From Anaerovorax sp. IOR16 (GTDB lineage Bacteria > Bacillota > Clostridia > Peptostreptococcales > Anaerovoracaceae), in the NCBI RefSeq assembly GCF_017168145.1, contig NZ_JADQTL010000010.1, positions 558,001 through 622,000 on the forward strand: a DNA stretch of 64,000 bases, in the 5' to 3' direction. Under the pieces are notes generated by a model. It was not told the DNA's origin. It ran no database searches and saw only the letters and a list, made by a program, of their open reading frames with translations. This document shows, piece after piece, positions 32,736 to 42,176 of this stretch; the first letter of the stretch is position 1, and each line of letters opens with the position of its first letter. The translations under genes were made by a program, and so were the position numbers.

Positions 32736-33719
32736 ATGGCTGTAACATTAGCACAGGCAAAGGTCGGTATGGCCGACAAGGTCGATCAGATGGTGATCGA
32801 TGAATTCAGAAGAGGATCTCTTTTAATGGATGCTCTTACATTTGACGATTCTGTATCACCGGGTACAGGTGGGTCAACATTAGTGTATGGTTATACACAG
32901 TTAAAAACACCAGCAACGGCTGATTTTAGAGATATTAACAGTGAATATACATCCGGTGAAGCGGACAGACAAAATAAGTCCGTTGAATTGAAAATCTTTG
33001 GTGGAGAATTCAAGATTGATAGAGTTATCGCGAATACTTCTGGTGCGGTTGATGAAGTTAATTTCCAGTTACAAGAGAAAATCAAGGCAACCATCAATCT
33101 ATTCCATAATGCCGTAATCAACGGTGATAAGGCGGTAAAAGGTTTTGATGGATTAGACGTTATGCTTGCAGGATCATCCACTGAAATCAATGCGGGGGCA
33201 GAGAAAGCAATCGATTTATCTACAGCGAATGCAGTGGATACAAATTATAAAGTGGTTTTGGATTTGATGGATGAATTTCTTGCTGAACTTGATGGAATGC
33301 CTGGAATGCTCATGGGCAACAGCAAGTTAATCACAAAGCTTAAAGCATGTGCAAGACGTGCTGGGTATCTTACTCAGTCAGAGGATGCTTTCGGTAAACA
33401 AGTTGATTCTTACAACAATATTAAGTTTGTTGATTTGGATTATTATTACGATGGTACCACAACAAAACCTATCGTTCCGATTGTATCCAGAGTTCATGAT
33501 ACAACTACAGTAACCGGGTTAACAGACCTTTATGCTACAAGATTTGCTCTCGATGGATTCCATGCAGCTTCTCCTTTAGGTGGCAAGTTGATTAATACTA
33601 CTTTACCAGACTTTAAGACTGCAGGAGCGGTTAAAGCTGGTGACGTGGAAATGGTCGCTGCAACAGCCTTGAAGAAAACAAGAGCAGCAGGTGTACTTAG
33701 AAACATCAAAGTAGTATAG
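32736..33719 (+). CDS. Major capsid protein
   Basis: 327 residues behind AGGAGGTAATAA. HK97-fold type: N-terminal AQAKVGMADKVDQMVIDEFR arm, STLVYGYTQLKTPATADFR E-loop region, VELKIFGGEFKIDR, MLMGNSKLITKLKACARRAGY, and a C-terminal KTRAAGVLRNIKVV. No separate protease gene is seen, so maturation may go without head proteolysis, as in several Firmicutes phages. Confidence 0.9.
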   Translation: MAVTLAQAKVGMADKVDQMVIDEFRRGSLLMDALTFDDSVSPGTGGSTLVYGYTQLKTPATADFRDINSEYTSGEADRQNKSVELKIFGGEFKIDRVIANTSGAVDEVNFQLQEKIKATINLFHNAVINGDKAVKGFDGLDVMLAGSSTEINAGAEKAIDLSTANAVDTNYKVVLDLMDEFLAELDGMPGMLMGNSKLITKLKACARRAGYLTQSEDAFGKQVDSYNNIKFVDLDYYYDGTTTKPIVPIVSRVHDTTTVTGLTDLYATRFALDGFHAASPLGGKLINTTLPDFKTAGAVKAGDVEMVAATALKKTRAAGVLRNIKVV

Positions 33720-33729
33720 GAGGGATGAT

Positions 33730-34011
33730 ATGTTTAAGATTATAGCACCCAACGAAGAATACACCCGTGAAATTGCGGGTGTCCATTTTATTGATGGAAA
33801 AGCAGAGACAGAAAACGAAACAGTGGCAAGATGGTTGGAAGGAAGAGGATTCGAAGTGATCCAAGATGAGAAAACCGACAAGAAACCAATCGGAAAAATG
33901 ACCGTTGAAGAATTGGAAGCTTATGCTGCTGAAATCGGAGCAGACATTTCAGGATGCAGTAACAAAGAAGAAAAGAAAGCGGCTATCATAGCGTTTTCAG
34001 AACAGAAATAG
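33730..34011 (+). CDS. Small head-associated protein with Rho-N/SAP-like end
   Basis: 93 residues. The first half (MFKIIAPNEEYTREIAGVHF, then VARWLEGRGFEV) resembles short head-decoration proteins encoded behind capsid genes in phages of this type; the second half (KMTVEELEAYAAEIGADI, then NKEEKKAAIIAF) looks like a Rho-N/HeH-like helical domain. GGAGGGATGAT ribosome site. Confidence 0.65.
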   Translation: MFKIIAPNEEYTREIAGVHFIDGKAETENETVARWLEGRGFEVIQDEKTDKKPIGKMTVEELEAYAAEIGADISGCSNKEEKKAAIIAFSEQK

Positions 34012-34023
34012 GAGGTTTAGGGT

Positions 34024-34353
34024 ATGGTGTATGCTGATTACACGTTTTATACAGGTACTTATAAGGGTAATTCCATACCCGAATCAGACTTTGACAGGTT
34101 TATATTAAGAGCAAGCAGCTACATTGAAAGAATGTGCGGCACTATAACTGTTGTGACCGAAAATGTCAAGATGGCTGCTTGTGCTGTAGCTGAAGCGTGG
34201 CAAATAAATGAACAAGGTGGTGACGTTGTTAGTCAATCAGTGGGGCCTTGGTCTAAGTCTTATCAAAAGACTATTAAAACGGATAGTGCGAGATTGCTTG
34301 AAGCAGCTCAATTATATTTAGGCGATCTCGTAAAGACTGTGAGGTGGTGCTGA
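34024..34353 (+). CDS. Head-tail connector (gp6/gp15-like adaptor)
   Basis: 109 residues. The helical pattern DFDRFILRASSYIERMC, then VKMAACAVAEAWQINEQ and SVGPWSKSYQKT, is the Phage_connect_1 (SPP1 gp15/HK97 gp6) type, which closes the portal. Its TGA overlaps the ATG of the next gene. Confidence 0.82.
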   Translation: MVYADYTFYTGTYKGNSIPESDFDRFILRASSYIERMCGTITVVTENVKMAACAVAEAWQINEQGGDVVSQSVGPWSKSYQKTIKTDSARLLEAAQLYLGDLVKTVRWC

Positions 34354-34745
34354 TGTTTCCTCATACAGTTACAATTTACAATCGAGACAAAGATGAACAT
34401 TATCACCGAACTGTAATCGAAGGTGTAATCTGGAATTCCTCCAAAGGGGCTGTAGTTCGTAAGACTGGTGTATCATCAGCGGATGAGCTACAGCTCATTA
34501 TTCCTCTTGCCTCTGATAAAGAGAAAGCCTATCTAAAACCAAGGGAATGGGAGAAATTAACGGATAAAACCGGTCATTGGACATTACAGCCTAAAGACAT
34601 TGTTATCCTTGGTGAAATCGAATATGAGGTTGTCAAAAGTGGTAGTGAGTTGTCTAAGTTATACGATGATGTGCTGACAATAAACAATATTGACACCAGG
34701 AAATTTGGATCAGATATGGACCACTGGGAAGTGAGTGGCAAGTGA
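34353..34745 (+). CDS. Head-tail joining protein (stopper-like)
   Basis: 130 residues from ATG 34353, overlapping the previous stop; GGTGG lies just upstream. The beta-rich sequence FPHTVTIYNRDKDEHYHRTV, then WTLQPKDIVILGEIEYEV, fits head-closure proteins of the SPP1 gp16 group found in this slot. Assigned largely by position. Confidence 0.65.
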   Translation: MFPHTVTIYNRDKDEHYHRTVIEGVIWNSSKGAVVRKTGVSSADELQLIIPLASDKEKAYLKPREWEKLTDKTGHWTLQPKDIVILGEIEYEVVKSGSELSKLYDDVLTINNIDTRKFGSDMDHWEVSGK

Positions 34746-35167
34746 AAATACAAACTCCACGAGGTACGGTTATAAAAACCAAAGCTGGAACGGTTAAGCT
34801 TGTTTGGAATACAAACTTTGATTCGAAAGCTGAAAATGCGTTTAGTGTGACTCAAAAGTATATTGACAGTGAGGTTTTAAGGTTATCCGCTCCATATCTT
34901 CCGAAGCAATCTGGAATGCTTGAAAAACTTGGTATACTTGGTACTGAGATTGGAAGTGGTGAAGTCGTTTATAATGGACCGTATGCAAGGTATGATTACT
35001 ATGGCAAAGTAATGGTCGGCAGAGCACCAAAGAAGCTCATAGACAGAGATTTGACCTTCCACGGGGCACCAAAACGTGGTGCATTTTGGTTTGAAAGAAT
35101 GAAAGCGGATAAGAAAGACCAGATATTAAACGGTGCTGCAAAGATAGCCGGAAAGGAAATGAAATGA
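34742..35167 (+). CDS. Minor capsid/tail completion protein (HK97 gp10-like)
   Basis: 141 residues from GTG 34742, overlapping the previous stop. Segments YIDSEVLRLSAPYLPKQSGM and YNGPYARYDYYGKVMVG resemble the Minor_capsid_2/gp10 families of Firmicutes phages. Position between stopper and terminator supports it. Confidence 0.72.
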   Translation: MKIQTPRGTVIKTKAGTVKLVWNTNFDSKAENAFSVTQKYIDSEVLRLSAPYLPKQSGMLEKLGILGTEIGSGEVVYNGPYARYDYYGKVMVGRAPKKLIDRDLTFHGAPKRGAFWFERMKADKKDQILNGAAKIAGKEMK

Positions 35168-35625
35168 GTATTATAAAATCAGTTCAAGACTACTTAACAA
35201 CTTATAGCGGGATGGAGCTGCAGGAGGTCAAGATTGAAGAAACCGAAACTGGACAGTCCTTGAAAGTGATCGGAAAAGTATTAACGGATAGAACTGAAGA
35301 AGAAGCTTGCAGTTATGCTTTGCAGCCTGTAGGAAATAGTCGTACAAAAACTGATATTCTTGGAAACAAGACGTATGAAAATGATTATGTTTTTTATGCA
35401 AAAGAAGCATCAGCAGACGAGGTAGATCGGCAGGATAATTATAGTTTTATGGAAAGCCTATTCGAGTGGCTAGAGGAACAGGATGAGGCTGAAAATTATC
35501 CGTTACTTCCTGCAAAATATAAGGCCGAAAATTTGTCAGTTGCTAACATAATTTTATTTGAGCTAGAAGATAATGTTAGTCTTTATCAGGTACAAATAAA
35601 GCTTAAGTATAGAAAGGAGCGATAA
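35164..35625 (+). CDS. Tail terminator / minor capsid protein
   Basis: 153 residues, start overlapping the previous stop (ATGA). The pattern SIIKSVQDYLTTYSGMELQE, then EASADEVDRQDNYSFMESLF and YPLLPAKYKAENLSVAN, is that of the Minor_capsid_3 family, thought to terminate tails. The next gene is the major tail protein. Confidence 0.72.
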   Translation: MSIIKSVQDYLTTYSGMELQEVKIEETETGQSLKVIGKVLTDRTEEEACSYALQPVGNSRTKTDILGNKTYENDYVFYAKEASADEVDRQDNYSFMESLFEWLEEQDEAENYPLLPAKYKAENLSVANIILFELEDNVSLYQVQIKLKYRKER

Positions 35626-35627
35626 AT

Positions 35628-36107
35628 ATGGCAAAAATAAAACGAGAGTTGTTTAAGACGTTTATTAATTGTACACCCTCTGGCGAGGCTGCCACTTATG
35701 AAGTGCTAGGCGAAGACCTAGAAGACTTAAGCGTTGAAATGGGTGCAAATGTAAATAAAAAATCAAACATACTCGGAGAAAACAGTATCAGCATTGACCG
35801 TTATGAGAAAACCGCCAGTGTTTCACCGTATAAAGCAGATTCGGGAACGGCGCTGTTTACATTTTTAAAGGGTATTATTGATGAGGAAAAGACATTGGAT
35901 GATCTGAAGACCGATGTAATCCATGTAGATGTATTTGGCACAGAAACCACCGGGGCATACCCGGCTTACAAAGAAAATGTAATTGTGGAAGTCACATCAT
36001 ATGGCGGTAATACCGAAGGCTTCCAGATTCCATTTAACTTGCATTTTACCGGAAGTCGTGTAAAAGGTACGTTTAATCCGGCCACAAAGGCATTTACGGC
36101 GCTATAA
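35628..36107 (+). CDS. Major tail tube protein
   Basis: 159 residues behind AAAGGAG. Beta-rich; ATYEVLGEDLEDLSVEMGANV near residue 25 and a HFTGSRVKGTFNPATKAF C-terminus match tail tube proteins of Firmicutes siphophages. Followed at once by the two tail assembly chaperone genes, as expected. Confidence 0.82.
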   Translation: MAKIKRELFKTFINCTPSGEAATYEVLGEDLEDLSVEMGANVNKKSNILGENSISIDRYEKTASVSPYKADSGTALFTFLKGIIDEEKTLDDLKTDVIHVDVFGTETTGAYPAYKENVIVEVTSYGGNTEGFQIPFNLHFTGSRVKGTFNPATKAFTAL

Positions 36108-36118
36108 GGAGGATATGA

Positions 36119-36565
36119 ATGAATATTAAATTTGAGACAGGTACAATTGAGCTTGCGATACAGGGTGACCCAAATAAAATTTTACGGTTCAATCCTACGG
36201 ATGAAAACGTCGTGAGTAAATTTTTAAACCTCGTTACAACTGCCAATCAAAAGTTAGAGGAACTTTCTTCTGAATGCGATAAAATTTTGTCGTCTGAAAA
36301 AAAGAAGATGGAAAAAGTGAAATTGAAGAATAAACTTAACTTAGAACTTGATGCATTACTCAGAAATGAATTAGATACTACCTTTGGGGTTGGGGTATCA
36401 GATATGGCCTTTGGCGATATGTGTGTAACTGCAATTACAGAAAGCGGAAATTGTATTTTTGTTAACTTTTTGATGGCGTTAACACCAATTATTGAATCCG
36501 AAAATAAAAAACGCAGTCAAAAGGTTGATGATATTATCAAAAAATATAAGCCGCAGGTGAAATAG
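36119..36565 (+). CDS. Tail assembly chaperone (gpG-like)
   Basis: 148 residues; a short beta N-terminus (NIKFETGTIELAIQG) then long charged helices (KLEELSSECDKILSSEKKKMEK region) and a conserved ALTPIIESENKKRSQKVDD end. It helps load the tape measure during tail assembly. Next gene is the Gp15 partner, two bases on; no slippery heptamer is evident, so the pair is made by separate starts here. Confidence 0.72.
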   Translation: MNIKFETGTIELAIQGDPNKILRFNPTDENVVSKFLNLVTTANQKLEELSSECDKILSSEKKKMEKVKLKNKLNLELDALLRNELDTTFGVGVSDMAFGDMCVTAITESGNCIFVNFLMALTPIIESENKKRSQKVDDIIKKYKPQVK

Positions 36566-36566
36566 T

Positions 36567-37130
36567 ATGTTTATGACATTACCTAAAACTTTAAATGTTG
36601 GGGGCGAGGAGCGTGAGATAAACAGCGATTTTCGCCCTTGCTTTGGTATTATGCAGGTATTTGAAAATAACGATCTTACAAGTGCCGAAAAGCTCGTTGC
36701 AATGCTTGGAATTCTGTATGTAAAAGATATACCCATCGAACATTTTGAAGAAGCCATTGATAAGGCTTTATGGTTTTTAAACGGCGGAGAATCGCAAGGT
36801 GATCTAAAAGAATCCAGCTATGGTCGCTTGTATTCATGGGAGCAAGATTCAAAATACATCATATCTGCAGTAGATAGGACGCTTAGTATATCATGTAGGA
36901 GTGTTGATTATTTGCACTGGTGGGACTTTACATCTGCTTTGATGGAATGCAAAGACTGTATGTTTTCCACTCTTATTCACCAACGCAAGCTAAAAAAACA
37001 AGGCAAGCAAAGTAAATATGATAAAGAATGGTGGAGCGAAAACATGGAGATTGCAGAGCTAAAAAATAATATCGTACTCACACCGGAAGAACAGGCAGCA
37101 CTTGAAAGGTTTAATAATTTGCTTGGATGA
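36567..37130 (+). CDS. Gp15-family tail assembly chaperone
   Basis: 187 residues matching the Gp15 phage family: NSDFRPCFGIMQVFENNDLT, then PIEHFEEAIDKALWFLNGGE, VDYLHWWDFTSALMEC and YDKEWWSENMEIAELK. Gp15 and the gpG-like protein flank the tape measure gene; here an extra gene is inserted between them and the tape measure. Confidence 0.85.
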   Translation: MFMTLPKTLNVGGEEREINSDFRPCFGIMQVFENNDLTSAEKLVAMLGILYVKDIPIEHFEEAIDKALWFLNGGESQGDLKESSYGRLYSWEQDSKYIISAVDRTLSISCRSVDYLHWWDFTSALMECKDCMFSTLIHQRKLKKQGKQSKYDKEWWSENMEIAELKNNIVLTPEEQAALERFNNLLG

Positions 37131-37132
37131 TA

Positions 37133-37161
37133 TTGTATGTGCTGTTTTTGTGTGGTAATAT
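37133..37161 (+). promoter_or_regulatory. Candidate promoter of the membrane moron gene
   Basis: TTGTAT (37133-37138), 17 bases, TAATAT (37156-37161), directly after the Gp15 stop. It would start an mRNA just before the AGGGAGG-type site of the next gene and would let that gene be expressed in the lysogen. Confidence 0.5.
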
Positions 37162-37184
37162 TTAGTCAATATGGGAGGTAGAAT

Positions 37185-37640
37185 ATGGATAATCAAATAA
37201 ATAAACCAGAAGTTGATTTCAAAAAGCTGGGCATATGTTTTTTGGCTACAGCCATATTGTTTGCATGTTTGATCTATTTTAGGTCGATACCCAAAACAGA
37301 GAATATATTTTCGTGGTCATCCGAAGATCCATATTGTTTTGCTGTTGATGCTCCATACGATGGTGATACATTTAAAGCAGGAACTTATCACTTTTATAGC
37401 AAAAATACCGTAGAGGGAAAACCAAATAAGGCATGGGAAATTTTTGTGACTAAAACATATTATAAATCAATTTATGAACTAAAGAAAAACGAAAACGGTG
37501 TTTGTATTATCGGCAGTACAGAAACACCAGAAGAGTTTACTGCGCGCATTTCACCAGGTAAATATGTATATGTTATTTATAGAGGTGCAAAAGATGGAGG
37601 ATGGTACGGAACACTCTCTGCTGACATATTGCCAGAATAA
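37185..37640 (+). CDS. Membrane-anchored moron protein between tail genes
   Basis: 151 residues. A short polar start, one membrane helix (LGICFLATAILFACLIYF, about residues 16-33), then an exported beta-rich domain with YDGDTFKAGTYHFYSKN and EEFTARISPGKYVYVIYRG. GGGAGGT precedes the ATG. With its own candidate promoter and terminator in the middle of the tail operon it has the form of a moron expressed by lysogens. A superinfection-exclusion or surface role is possible; nothing in the sequence proves it. Confidence 0.65.
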   Translation: MDNQINKPEVDFKKLGICFLATAILFACLIYFRSIPKTENIFSWSSEDPYCFAVDAPYDGDTFKAGTYHFYSKNTVEGKPNKAWEIFVTKTYYKSIYELKKNENGVCIIGSTETPEEFTARISPGKYVYVIYRGAKDGGWYGTLSADILPE

Positions 37641-37665
37641 ATATGTAATATTTTAATAATCAAAG

Positions 37666-37688
37666 CACTCCTAATGGGGTGTTTTTTT
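37666..37688 (+). terminator. Terminator of the membrane moron
   Basis: CACTCC pairs with GGGGTG over a TAAT loop and is followed by seven T. It must be read through, or antiterminated, for late transcription to reach the tape measure gene. Confidence 0.8.
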
Positions 37689-37709
37689 AATACATAAAGG
37701 AGGTTTTGA

Positions 37710-39239
37710 ATGGCTGGAACAATAGCAGGGTCATTGATATTTGATACAAAAACAGATACGAAGGGTTTCGAAAACGGGATGACGGATATTAATAAAGAAA
37801 CCCAAAAACTAAGTAAATCATTCGGGAGATTAGGCGATGCTATTATAGCGGCATTTAGTGTTAATGTTATCAAAAATTTTGGTTTATCCATTATTGAAAC
37901 TGCCGCAGAATTACAAGCTATGGATGCACAGTTTGAACAGATATTCAAGGAATCGGAAGGCGAAGCTGCAATGAAATCTATCAATCAGCAGTCTGAGGAA
38001 CTTGGCATTCACGTTGATCTATTAAAAAAATCATTCAGTTCTTTCGGCGCTCAGCTTAAAGGCGCAGGATTGGATGCTCAAAAAGCGTTGGAAGGAACAA
38101 ATAAAGCTACAACGCTTGCAGCAGATGCAGCAGCGTTTTATGATATGTCACTTGAAAATGCATCGGCAAGTCTATCGAGTTTTTTAAAAGGCAATTTCGA
38201 AGCTGGCGATGCTATTAAAGTTTTTACTACAGCATCTCAAATGAGCACTAAAGCAAACGAAGTATACGGTAAATCATGGGATAAACTGACGGAAGCGGAA
38301 AAGCAATGGTTATTATTGGACAAAGTCAACGAAGTTTTTGAATTAAACGGTGCCGTTGGACAAGCAAAAAGAGAATCTGATCAATGGGCAACTTCGGTTG
38401 AAAACTTAAAAGCTACTTGGGCTAGATTTCAAGAATCAGTAGGTGCGGATTTGCTCAATAACGTTACGGGTATACTTCAAGGACTTACAAATGCACTTGG
38501 AGGTTTGACTGAAATGATGCAAAAAAACCCCGAAACTACTAAAGCGTTCATGGATACATTGATAGCGTTTCTTGCATCTTTAACGACCTATCTTGCAGTA
38601 AAGAATATTTCAGGCTTGGTTGTAGGTCTTTCGGCTGCTTTAAATGGGTTCAATATCGCGATGGCTCCAGTGGCTTTAAAAGCAGCATTAGTGGCTGGAG
38701 CAATACTTTTATTAGCTAATATGTGGAGCAAATTAATGGATGTTATAAGTGGATTTGATACCATTAGTCAAGTTATTATTATATTAGAGGCTCTTACAGC
38801 AGTTGCGTTTGGAGCAGCAATTGCTATGGGCGCATTCACTACAGCATCATCTATGGGAGCAGCTGGATTAATCATTGCTGCGAGTATCGCGGCGATGATA
38901 GCATCAATAAAAATTGCAGAAGCATCAGCGAAAAAATCAAGCGAAAGTAGACCTTCTACGCGTAGTGTCCCTCGTCTTGCAACTGGTGCAGTAATACCAC
39001 CAAACGGAGAGTTTTTAGCGGTCTTAGGTGATCAGAAATATGGAACAAATATCGAAGCACCACTCTCTACTATTGAGCAAGCGGTTGATAATGTACTTGC
39101 CCGAAGAGGCGGCACAGGAGGCGGTAATGCAACGGTCATCTTAGAACTGGATGGACATGAATTAGCCAGAGCCACAACACCATATAACGAAGGAGAATCA
39201 TCAAGGCGCGGTGTTAGATTAATAAAGGGGCTGACTTAA
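37710..39239 (+). CDS. Tape measure protein
   Basis: 509 residues behind AAAGGAGG. Starts MAGTIAGSLIFDTKTDTKGF, followed by the TIGR01760-like tape-measure core (VDLLKKSFSSFGAQLKGAGL, SASLSSFLKGNFEAGDAIK) and two hydrophobic helix pairs near residues 290-330 and 350-400. The tail is glycine-rich. Length sets the tail at roughly 75 nm, short for a siphophage. The stop overlaps the next start. Confidence 0.9.
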   Translation: MAGTIAGSLIFDTKTDTKGFENGMTDINKETQKLSKSFGRLGDAIIAAFSVNVIKNFGLSIIETAAELQAMDAQFEQIFKESEGEAAMKSINQQSEELGIHVDLLKKSFSSFGAQLKGAGLDAQKALEGTNKATTLAADAAAFYDMSLENASASLSSFLKGNFEAGDAIKVFTTASQMSTKANEVYGKSWDKLTEAEKQWLLLDKVNEVFELNGAVGQAKRESDQWATSVENLKATWARFQESVGADLLNNVTGILQGLTNALGGLTEMMQKNPETTKAFMDTLIAFLASLTTYLAVKNISGLVVGLSAALNGFNIAMAPVALKAALVAGAILLLANMWSKLMDVISGFDTISQVIIILEALTAVAFGAAIAMGAFTTASSMGAAGLIIAASIAAMIASIKIAEASAKKSSESRPSTRSVPRLATGAVIPPNGEFLAVLGDQKYGTNIEAPLSTIEQAVDNVLARRGGTGGGNATVILELDGHELARATTPYNEGESSRRGVRLIKGLT

Positions 39240-40027
39240 TGAATAGCATCTTTACAATAAATAATGTAGATTATGACGTTTCCGTTGTGTCATTGCAGCG
39301 TGAAGCGTCTATTTTATCTGGTGACAATGCTGGCAAGCTGAGAAATGGGAATGTAATACGTGATGTAACGGGTACTATATACAATTACACTCTTGAGATT
39401 GGTCAAAAACTTGAAAATGTGGCGGCATATGATGCTCTGTATGAGGTTTTAACCGCACCGGTAGAGAGTTACCCTATTAATGTACCTTTCGGACAAGGAC
39501 AGCTTGAATTTGATGCGTATATTAAAAATGTCAGTGATAACATATCTCACATAGGTGGTAAAAATATATGGGATAAGCTAATGTTTTCCGTGAATTCAAT
39601 TGAACCACAACGATATTGCGGTGAAAATTGGACTTTAGGTGTGGGAACTGGAAATCAAATATTTACTATTGATGGAGTTGGATTTGACTGCTCTGTGGAC
39701 AAATTGGAGCGCAGAGGACAGGTCTTAGAAACAAATAATTCAGGACGGTCAAAGTCGGGTGTTATGAATCGTGAAATCATCGGTACCTATTACAATTACT
39801 CTATGCAGATTGAGCAGGAAGACATTGAACAATACGATCGATTATACTATGCCCTTACTGCTCCTGTTGATAGTCACGTATTAACGATACCATACGGACA
39901 AGGCACATTAACCTTTAATGCTTACGTCACACAAGCAAGAGATAATTTGACATTTATAAATAGTGATATTAAAAAATGGAGCGGTCTTGAAATAGAGTTC
40001 ATGGCAATGGCACCAGCAAGGAGGTGA
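39239..40027 (+). CDS. Distal-tail-like protein with internal duplication
   Basis: 262 residues made of two similar halves of about 120: IFTINNVDYDVSVVSLQREA...VPFGQGQLEFDAYI in the first and IFTIDGVGFDCSVDKLERRG...IPYGQGTLTFNAYV in the second. Position between tape measure and tail-tip protein suggests a Dit-type adaptor. The duplicated fold is unusual for Dit and may reflect a doubled tube-like domain. Confidence 0.6.
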   Translation: MNSIFTINNVDYDVSVVSLQREASILSGDNAGKLRNGNVIRDVTGTIYNYTLEIGQKLENVAAYDALYEVLTAPVESYPINVPFGQGQLEFDAYIKNVSDNISHIGGKNIWDKLMFSVNSIEPQRYCGENWTLGVGTGNQIFTIDGVGFDCSVDKLERRGQVLETNNSGRSKSGVMNREIIGTYYNYSMQIEQEDIEQYDRLYYALTAPVDSHVLTIPYGQGTLTFNAYVTQARDNLTFINSDIKKWSGLEIEFMAMAPARR

Positions 40028-40031
40028 GCAT

Positions 40032-42167
40032 TTGGCGGTATATTATAAAGGTGCGCAGTTTGTAACCGTAGATGATCTGGAATTCATTACAGCTGACGAT
40101 GATAATTTTTATGTTAGATATAATGATGGATATTTTGAAGACACTGAAAATAAAAATGAAAATCTTAACTCAATCGAGTTTGGTGAATATACGTTCGGTG
40201 GTAGAAAAGTTAAATCTTTAAAATTGCACTACGAGTCGGGGCTATTAACAGATCAGCTTGCAATCGATACCATGTCTGCTGAGATTAAGAGCGATACAAA
40301 ACCAACGATCACAAGATACACACCAATTATAGTTAAACGGGACACTCGCATTATGGGAGTGTTTTTTAATGGGCAAATCAAGGAAATCAGCGAAAATCGA
40401 TACTTCATTAATGCAGAGTCCTATATATCCCTCCTAGATTACGATTATCACTTTGGTGGGATTTACACAGCTGCAAACTTAGGTACTGTTGTCAGTGAAA
40501 TTATGGGGTCTATCCCGTATACAATTCACCCTGATGTAGCAGCATTAAAACTTTATGGATATCTGCCGTATTCAACGAAGAGAGAAAACCTTCAACAAAT
40601 CTTAATTGCAACAGGTGCGGCCTTAGAGCGCAACTCAGACGGCACAATTAATATAACGGTCCTTACCAATACAAATAAAGGTACATTTACTACAGAACGA
40701 ATCTTTTTGGATGGCTCTTCGACCGAAGACATTCAAATCACAGCAATACAAGTAACCGAACATGCTTATGCACCAATTGACGAAGAAGTTACTTTATTTA
40801 CAGAATCTTTTACGGATATCAGAACGCCAGTGTTTGACGAACCAGCGCATGATCTTGTATGCACTAATGGAACTATTTTAGAGAGTGGAGCAAATTACGC
40901 TAAGATACAAGGTAATGGCGTTGTAACACTTATGGGTAAAAAATACCGCCATACAACTAAAATCGTGACAAAAGGTACTGTATTGGATACTCCTGACGAT
41001 AAAATACTATCCGTTACCGATGCAACACTGATTACTGCAATCAACAGTTCTTCCGTTGCTGAAAGGCTGTATGCTTATGCGTCGTGTAATAAGACGACAA
41101 ATCAGGATGTTCTAATTAATCAAGAGCGCACAGGTGACTTGGTTCAGGTAATGCATCCATATAGCACAGAATATCTAACATCGGCGATACGAAGTCTTGA
41201 TTACAGCTTAAGTAACACTTTAAGGGCATCCTGTGAGTTTTTGGTTGGATATGTACCACGAGGCATAAGTGAAGGATATAAAAACCGTGTGTTACTATCA
41301 GAGAGCGGTACTTGGACTGTACCGGAAGATGTAACAGAAATCAGAGTTGTTTTAATTGGTGGTGGTCAAGGCGGTGCAGTTGGAAATGATGGTAAAAATG
41401 GGCAAGATGGCGGAAGAATAACGAGTGTTGAGCAACCTATCCGTGCCAATGGTGGCGATGGCGGAAAAGGTGGAACTGGTGGAACTGGTGGCAAAGTGTT
41501 TGATACAACATTAACAGTTACTCCAACTCAAATTTTTAGCGCTACAATCGGTATAGGTGGTGCTGGTGGAATAGAAGGAGAGGGTCAACTTGGCACCGAT
41601 ACGCAATTTGGAGATTTAAGTTCTTCGCTAGGCATTACGGGTGATTACGTCGATGTTATGACCGCTGATGTGTACGCGGCATTAGGCAGTATAGGACTTA
41701 ATGGTGGTAATGGTGAAAAAACAAACGAATGGCCAATGGGATGGATCGCACAAAATGTTACAGCGCCTGACGGAACAGTGTACCAAGGCGGTAAAAGTGG
41801 AAATACCGTAGCGGAGTGGATACCCGAATATAGCAAGTCAACGGAAGCATATGGCGGTGGCGGCGCAGGAGCTGCAGTTGGGAACAATGGCAGTAATGGC
41901 CAAGATGGGCAAATTGTAGAGGATATACACGACAACATAAACGCATACGGCGGAAACGGCGGGAATGGTGCGGATGCAACTGCAAGAGAATCTGCTACGA
42001 TTTACGGTGTAGGTGGACCTGGTGGTCATGGCGGTGGCGGTGCAGGAGGTGGCGGAAACGCATATCATCCGAATAGTTCTTATGCTCACGGCGGTATAGG
42101 AGGCACCGGAGGAAAAGGCGGTGCTGGCGGAAACGGTGCACCGGGATGTGTAATAATTTATTATTAA
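40032..42167 (+). CDS. Tail tip protein with glycine-rich C-terminal domain
   Basis: 711 residues from TTG 40032. Residues 1-420 resemble the tail-associated structural (Tal/baseplate-hub) protein; TGDLVQVMHPYSTEYLTSAI lies near its end. From about residue 425 (SESGTWTVPEDVTEIRVVLI) a glycine-rich domain follows with many GGxGG and GGNGGNG motifs, ending GAPGCVIIYY, the form of phage adhesion domains that pack polyglycine helices. It probably contacts the host surface. Confidence 0.82.
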   Translation: MAVYYKGAQFVTVDDLEFITADDDNFYVRYNDGYFEDTENKNENLNSIEFGEYTFGGRKVKSLKLHYESGLLTDQLAIDTMSAEIKSDTKPTITRYTPIIVKRDTRIMGVFFNGQIKEISENRYFINAESYISLLDYDYHFGGIYTAANLGTVVSEIMGSIPYTIHPDVAALKLYGYLPYSTKRENLQQILIATGAALERNSDGTINITVLTNTNKGTFTTERIFLDGSSTEDIQITAIQVTEHAYAPIDEEVTLFTESFTDIRTPVFDEPAHDLVCTNGTILESGANYAKIQGNGVVTLMGKKYRHTTKIVTKGTVLDTPDDKILSVTDATLITAINSSSVAERLYAYASCNKTTNQDVLINQERTGDLVQVMHPYSTEYLTSAIRSLDYSLSNTLRASCEFLVGYVPRGISEGYKNRVLLSESGTWTVPEDVTEIRVVLIGGGQGGAVGNDGKNGQDGGRITSVEQPIRANGGDGGKGGTGGTGGKVFDTTLTVTPTQIFSATIGIGGAGGIEGEGQLGTDTQFGDLSSSLGITGDYVDVMTADVYAALGSIGLNGGNGEKTNEWPMGWIAQNVTAPDGTVYQGGKSGNTVAEWIPEYSKSTEAYGGGGAGAAVGNNGSNGQDGQIVEDIHDNINAYGGNGGNGADATARESATIYGVGGPGGHGGGGAGGGGNAYHPNSSYAHGGIGGTGGKGGAGGNGAPGCVIIYY

Positions 42168-42176
42168 GGAGGCAAC

